From Kluyvera cryocrescens NBRC 102467 (GTDB taxonomy: Bacteria > Pseudomonadota > Gammaproteobacteria > Enterobacterales > Enterobacteriaceae): a DNA stretch of 64,000 nt. The translations under genes were made by a program, and so were the position numbers. Below are positions 61,412-64,000 of this stretch, one piece after another. The stretch is taken from positions 282,667-346,666 of the forward strand of contig NZ_BCTM01000001.1 in NCBI RefSeq assembly GCF_001571285.1, in the 5' to 3' direction. Numbering within the stretch: the stretch's first letter is position 1; each line of letters begins with the position of its first letter. The notes under the pieces are model-generated. The model was given only the letters and a program-made list of their open reading frames with translations. It did not search any database and had not been told where the DNA came from.

Positions 61412-62569
61412 TTATCTAAATGTGCTGCGGAATGATATCCCTGACGCCCGCGCGGTTAATTGTCGCCACAGCCATTCTACCGGCCCCTGGCGGAAATAAC
61501 GTAGCCATAGCCATGAGAAGATAAGGTTGACCAGCCACACCGGCAGCACAAACGCCAGCAGCGTCAGGCGGTCAAAGGCCATGAACAGGCCGAAATGGTA
61601 GAACAGCGTCGTGCAGATAAGGGTTTGCAGCAGATAGTTGGTCAGCGCCATGCGCCCCACCCGCGCCACGGCTGCGGACAACCGGAATCGGCCGATCTGC
61701 GGCCAATAGCCGTAGGCCAGCGCCGCATAGCCCAGGGTTTGAATTGGCGCGCCGATCTCACGCGGTGCCTGCAGCAGGAACGCGCACCAGCGGTAATCCC
61801 AGTTAAGATGCCATTGGGCAATAATAGCCGGCAGGTTGATAAGCATCCCTAGCGGAATACACACTGCCGCACAGCGCCGATAATGACGCAGACTGAACTG
61901 CCCTTTTAGCCAACCGCAGCGCATCAATGACGCACCGATGAGCATCATCCCGGCCAACTGCCAGCCGTACTGTGCTCCCAGCGCCAGCAGGTTTGCCGAT
62001 AGCATATCGGTGCGATTGCTGATGGCTTCCATACCGCCATTAAGCTTCCAGTAGCGTTCATACAGCAGGCTCGAGGCATCGGGGACCCAGGAACGGCTTT
62101 GTCCGTTATCAGCAATCAGCCCCAGCAGTATTAACACCGCCACGCCGACCCCGTAGAGCAGCACGCCGGTGTTAAAGAGCGATTTAACATCGCGCGCCTC
62201 GCGCACCAGCCGCCAGCACACCAACCCCACCAGCGCATAGGCGAGAAGAATATCGCCATCCCAGAACAGTAGCCCGTGAATAAATCCCAGCAACGCCAGC
62301 AGGGTCAGACGGCTTTGGATCCAGCGCGTCCCGCGCGCAAGCAATAGCTGTAATCCGGCACCGAACAGCAGCGCAAACAGCGTGAGGAATTTAACCTGAG
62401 CAAAGAGATCGAGAATCGCCCACGTCCAGGCATCGCGCGAGGTGATCTCGCCGTACCAGGCCGGGTTGAGGTAGGCCGCCTTCGGCAGGCCGAAGGCGCT
62501 AATGTTCAGCAGCAGGATACCGAGTATGGCAACGCCGCGAATAAAATCCAGCGTGACGTTCCGCTCCAT
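61412..62569 (-). CDS. yeiB: DUF418 membrane protein YeiB
   Basis: A 385-residue multi-pass membrane protein with an N-terminal acyltransferase-like/heparan-acetyltransferase-like segment (ERNVTLDFIRGVAILGILLL) and a C-terminal DUF418 domain (VGRMALTNYLLQTLICTTLF, RYFRQGPVEWLWRQLT). It is very close to E. coli YeiB; function unknown. The start at 62569 has AGGA upstream. It follows folE by about 20 bp and is probably co-transcribed. Confidence 0.94.
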   Translation of the reverse strand: MERNVTLDFIRGVAILGILLLNISAFGLPKAAYLNPAWYGEITSRDAWTWAILDLFAQVKFLTLFALLFGAGLQLLLARGTRWIQSRLTLLALLGFIHGLLFWDGDILLAYALVGLVCWRLVREARDVKSLFNTGVLLYGVGVAVLILLGLIADNGQSRSWVPDASSLLYERYWKLNGGMEAISNRTDMLSANLLALGAQYGWQLAGMMLIGASLMRCGWLKGQFSLRHYRRCAAVCIPLGMLINLPAIIAQWHLNWDYRWCAFLLQAPREIGAPIQTLGYAALAYGYWPQIGRFRLSAAVARVGRMALTNYLLQTLICTTLFYHFGLFMAFDRLTLLAFVLPVWLVNLIFSWLWLRYFRQGPVEWLWRQLTARASGISFRSTFR

Positions 62570-62590
62570 GTATCCTGCCCCGTTAAACAA

Positions 62591-63259
62591 TTAGTTGTGG
62601 TGACGCACCGCGCGCAAGAATTCCTGACGCGTATTCTGGCTGGATTTGAACAGGCCACCCAGCGAGGTCGTCGTGGTGGCACTGGTCGCATCACGAATAC
62701 CGCGTGCTTTAACGCAGTAATGCACCGCATCAATCGAAACCGCCACGTTGTTAGTGCCCAGCAGCGTTTGCAGCGCCGTCAGAATCTGCTGCGTTAAGCG
62801 TTCCTGAACCTGCGGACGCTGTGCAAAGAACTGCACGATACGGTTAATTTTTGACAGACCAATCACCGAATCTTTCGGGATATAGGCCACCGTTGCTTTA
62901 CCGTCAATGGTCACAAAGTGGTGTTCACAGGTACTGGTTAAGGTGATATCACGCACCGTCACCATTTCATCCACTTTCATCTTATTTTCAATCACGGTGA
63001 TTTTCGGGAAATTGGCGTAGTCCAGACCGGAGAAAATCTCGTCCACGTACATCTTGGCGATGCGACGCGGCGTTTCCATCAGGCTGTCATCACTCAAATC
63101 GAGATTTAGCAGTTGCATAATCTCTGTCATATGGCCGGAAATCAGATTCTTACGGGTTTCATTATCCATTTCGCGCACCGGCGGGCGCAGCGGCGTTTCC
63201 AGGCCACGGGCGACCAGCGCTTCATGTACCAATACCGCTTCTTTACTTAGTGATGACAT
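62591..63259 (-). CDS. folE: GTP cyclohydrolase I
   Basis: A 222-residue enzyme, nearly identical to E. coli FolE. Zinc ligands are in STCEHHF and HYCVKARG; the GTP-binding region includes [20 protein letters not shown]. It makes dihydroneopterin triphosphate, the first step of tetrahydrofolate synthesis and of queuosine-type deazapurines. The start at 63259 (MSSLSKEAV) has AGGAG upstream; the 26 in-frame codons before it are not conserved. Confidence 0.97.
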   Translation of the reverse strand: MSSLSKEAVLVHEALVARGLETPLRPPVREMDNETRKNLISGHMTEIMQLLNLDLSDDSLMETPRRIAKMYVDEIFSGLDYANFPKITVIENKMKVDEMVTVRDITLTSTCEHHFVTIDGKATVAYIPKDSVIGLSKINRIVQFFAQRPQVQERLTQQILTALQTLLGTNNVAVSIDAVHYCVKARGIRDATSATTTTSLGGLFKSSQNTRQEFLRAVRHHN

Positions 63260-63593
63260 CGTTTCTTCTCCTGCAGGTGTGGCGCTTTGCTTCATAGGGG
63301 GGCAAAGTTTGTACTCATTGTGCGTGAGGCGACGCACAGAATCCAGTATTCGTAGTGATAATTATTGCAATCGTTATTATCTGTCAGCCTGAGGGCTCCG
63401 CGCCATCGTTCCAGCAATTAGCAGCAACGCCTACGGCGTGTTGAACTACCGGCATTAGCACTACAGATGTGAATGTAAAGTTATCTTTATGATGCAGCAT
63501 GTGGTGGGTATGCGGAAGTGAAAGTTACTCACCACCAATGAATTATCTGTATGATGGAACGATTAATTCTGACAAAAAACGCGAGGAGCCCGC
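63260..63593. other. Divergent folE / yeiG promoter region
   Basis: About 330 bp that must hold both promoters. No further gene is seen. A GC-rich inverted repeat (CAACGCCTACGGCGTGTTG) lies near 63423-63442; its role is unknown. Confidence 0.5.
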
Positions 63594-64000
63594 ATGCAAA
63601 TGCTCGAAGAGCACCGCTGTTATGGCGGCTGGCAGCAGCGCTGGCAGCACCAATCTGCCACGCTAAATTGCCCGATGACTTTTAGCCTGTTTTTGCCACC
63701 CGAAGGAAAAAAAACGCCGCCGCCGGTGCTGTACTGGCTTTCTGGCCTGACCTGCAATGATGAAAACTTCACCACCAAAGCCGGCGCACAGCGGGTTGCT
63801 GCCGAGCTTGGCATCGTTCTGGTGATGCCGGATACCAGTCCTCGCGGTGAAGACGTTGCCAATGACGCCGGTTATGACCTTGGTCAGGGTGCAGGCTTCT
63901 ATCTGAATGCCACTCAGGCTCCGTGGGCCGCACATTTTCGCATGTATGACTACCTGCGCCACGAGCTGCCGACGCTTATCGAGGCGCAGTTTAACGTCAG
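63594..64000 (+). CDS. yeiG: S-formylglutathione hydrolase YeiG (partial, C-terminus outside window)
   Basis: The first 135 residues of an esterase-D-type alpha/beta hydrolase, matching E. coli YeiG almost residue for residue ([45 protein letters not shown]). It hydrolyses S-formylglutathione to formate and glutathione in formaldehyde detoxification. The catalytic Ser (GHSMGG) lies beyond the window edge. GAGGAG precedes the ATG. No frmA dehydrogenase gene is visible beside it. Confidence 0.93.
   Translation, partial: MQMLEEHRCYGGWQQRWQHQSATLNCPMTFSLFLPPEGKKTPPPVLYWLSGLTCNDENFTTKAGAQRVAAELGIVLVMPDTSPRGEDVANDAGYDLGQGAGFYLNATQAPWAAHFRMYDYLRHELPTLIEAQFNV

Overview
The window is chromosomal DNA of an Enterobacteriaceae species. 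Proteins such as MetG, Mrp, MglABC, Cdd, FolE, SpeG and PreA look near-identical to their Escherichia coli counterparts as I remember them. Gene order follows the E. coli mrp-metG ... folE-yeiG stretch, interrupted by blocks E. coli K-12 lacks here. The genus cannot be fixed from the sequence; an Enterobacter, Klebsiella, Kluyvera or Lelliottia type is plausible. No rRNA, tRNA, CRISPR array, intact insertion sequence or phage integrase was seen.

Layout. 1-12.5 kb is accessory metabolism: a truncated PAS-GAF-GGDEF cyclase, an exported amidohydrolase with an AraC/GyrI-type regulator, a lipoprotein, a universal stress protein, a LysR regulator divergent from an adenine deaminase-purine permease operon, speG, a second LysR gene and an orphan rcnB. 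12.5-23.8 kb is the conserved core: mrp, metG, yehS, btsSR, mlrA, yohO and the osmF-yehYXW osmoprotectant ABC operon. In E. coli osmF is followed by bglX; here about 9.4 kb intervenes. The first part is a carbohydrate module (RbtT/DalT-like MFS transporter, GPH-family transporter, cytoplasmic GH28 glycosidase). The second is an AT-rich island (28.7-33.2 kb) with a nonsense-mutated acetyltransferase, two unknown membrane proteins and a bacterial LRAT-like NlpC/P60-fold protein. Imperfect copies of a short hairpin repeat lie around the last two.

33.2-42.1 kb returns to core order (bglX, dld, a GNAT gene, pbpG, yohC, yohD, mdtQ). It is followed by a methyltransferase and a bglGFB-type aryl-beta-glucoside operon with two antiterminator/terminator switches, then dusC. 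A gene for an M24-fold protein with degenerate metal ligands is inserted between dusC and yohJK. From 50 kb to the right edge come yohJK, cdd, sanA, preTA, a DUF1097 gene, mglBAC with galS, yeiB, folE and the start of yeiG.

Together the window is rich in nutrient-scavenging functions under carbon-catabolite control: purine and pyrimidine salvage, beta-glucosides, methyl-galactoside/galactose, lactate, pyruvate sensing and pectin oligomers. CRP-type sites are visible before mglB, galS, cdd and preT, with CytR octamers before cdd and gal operators before mglB and galS. The least explained parts are the AT-rich island with its hairpin repeat and LRAT-like gene, the M24-like pseudoenzyme, and the lost stop codon of mglC.
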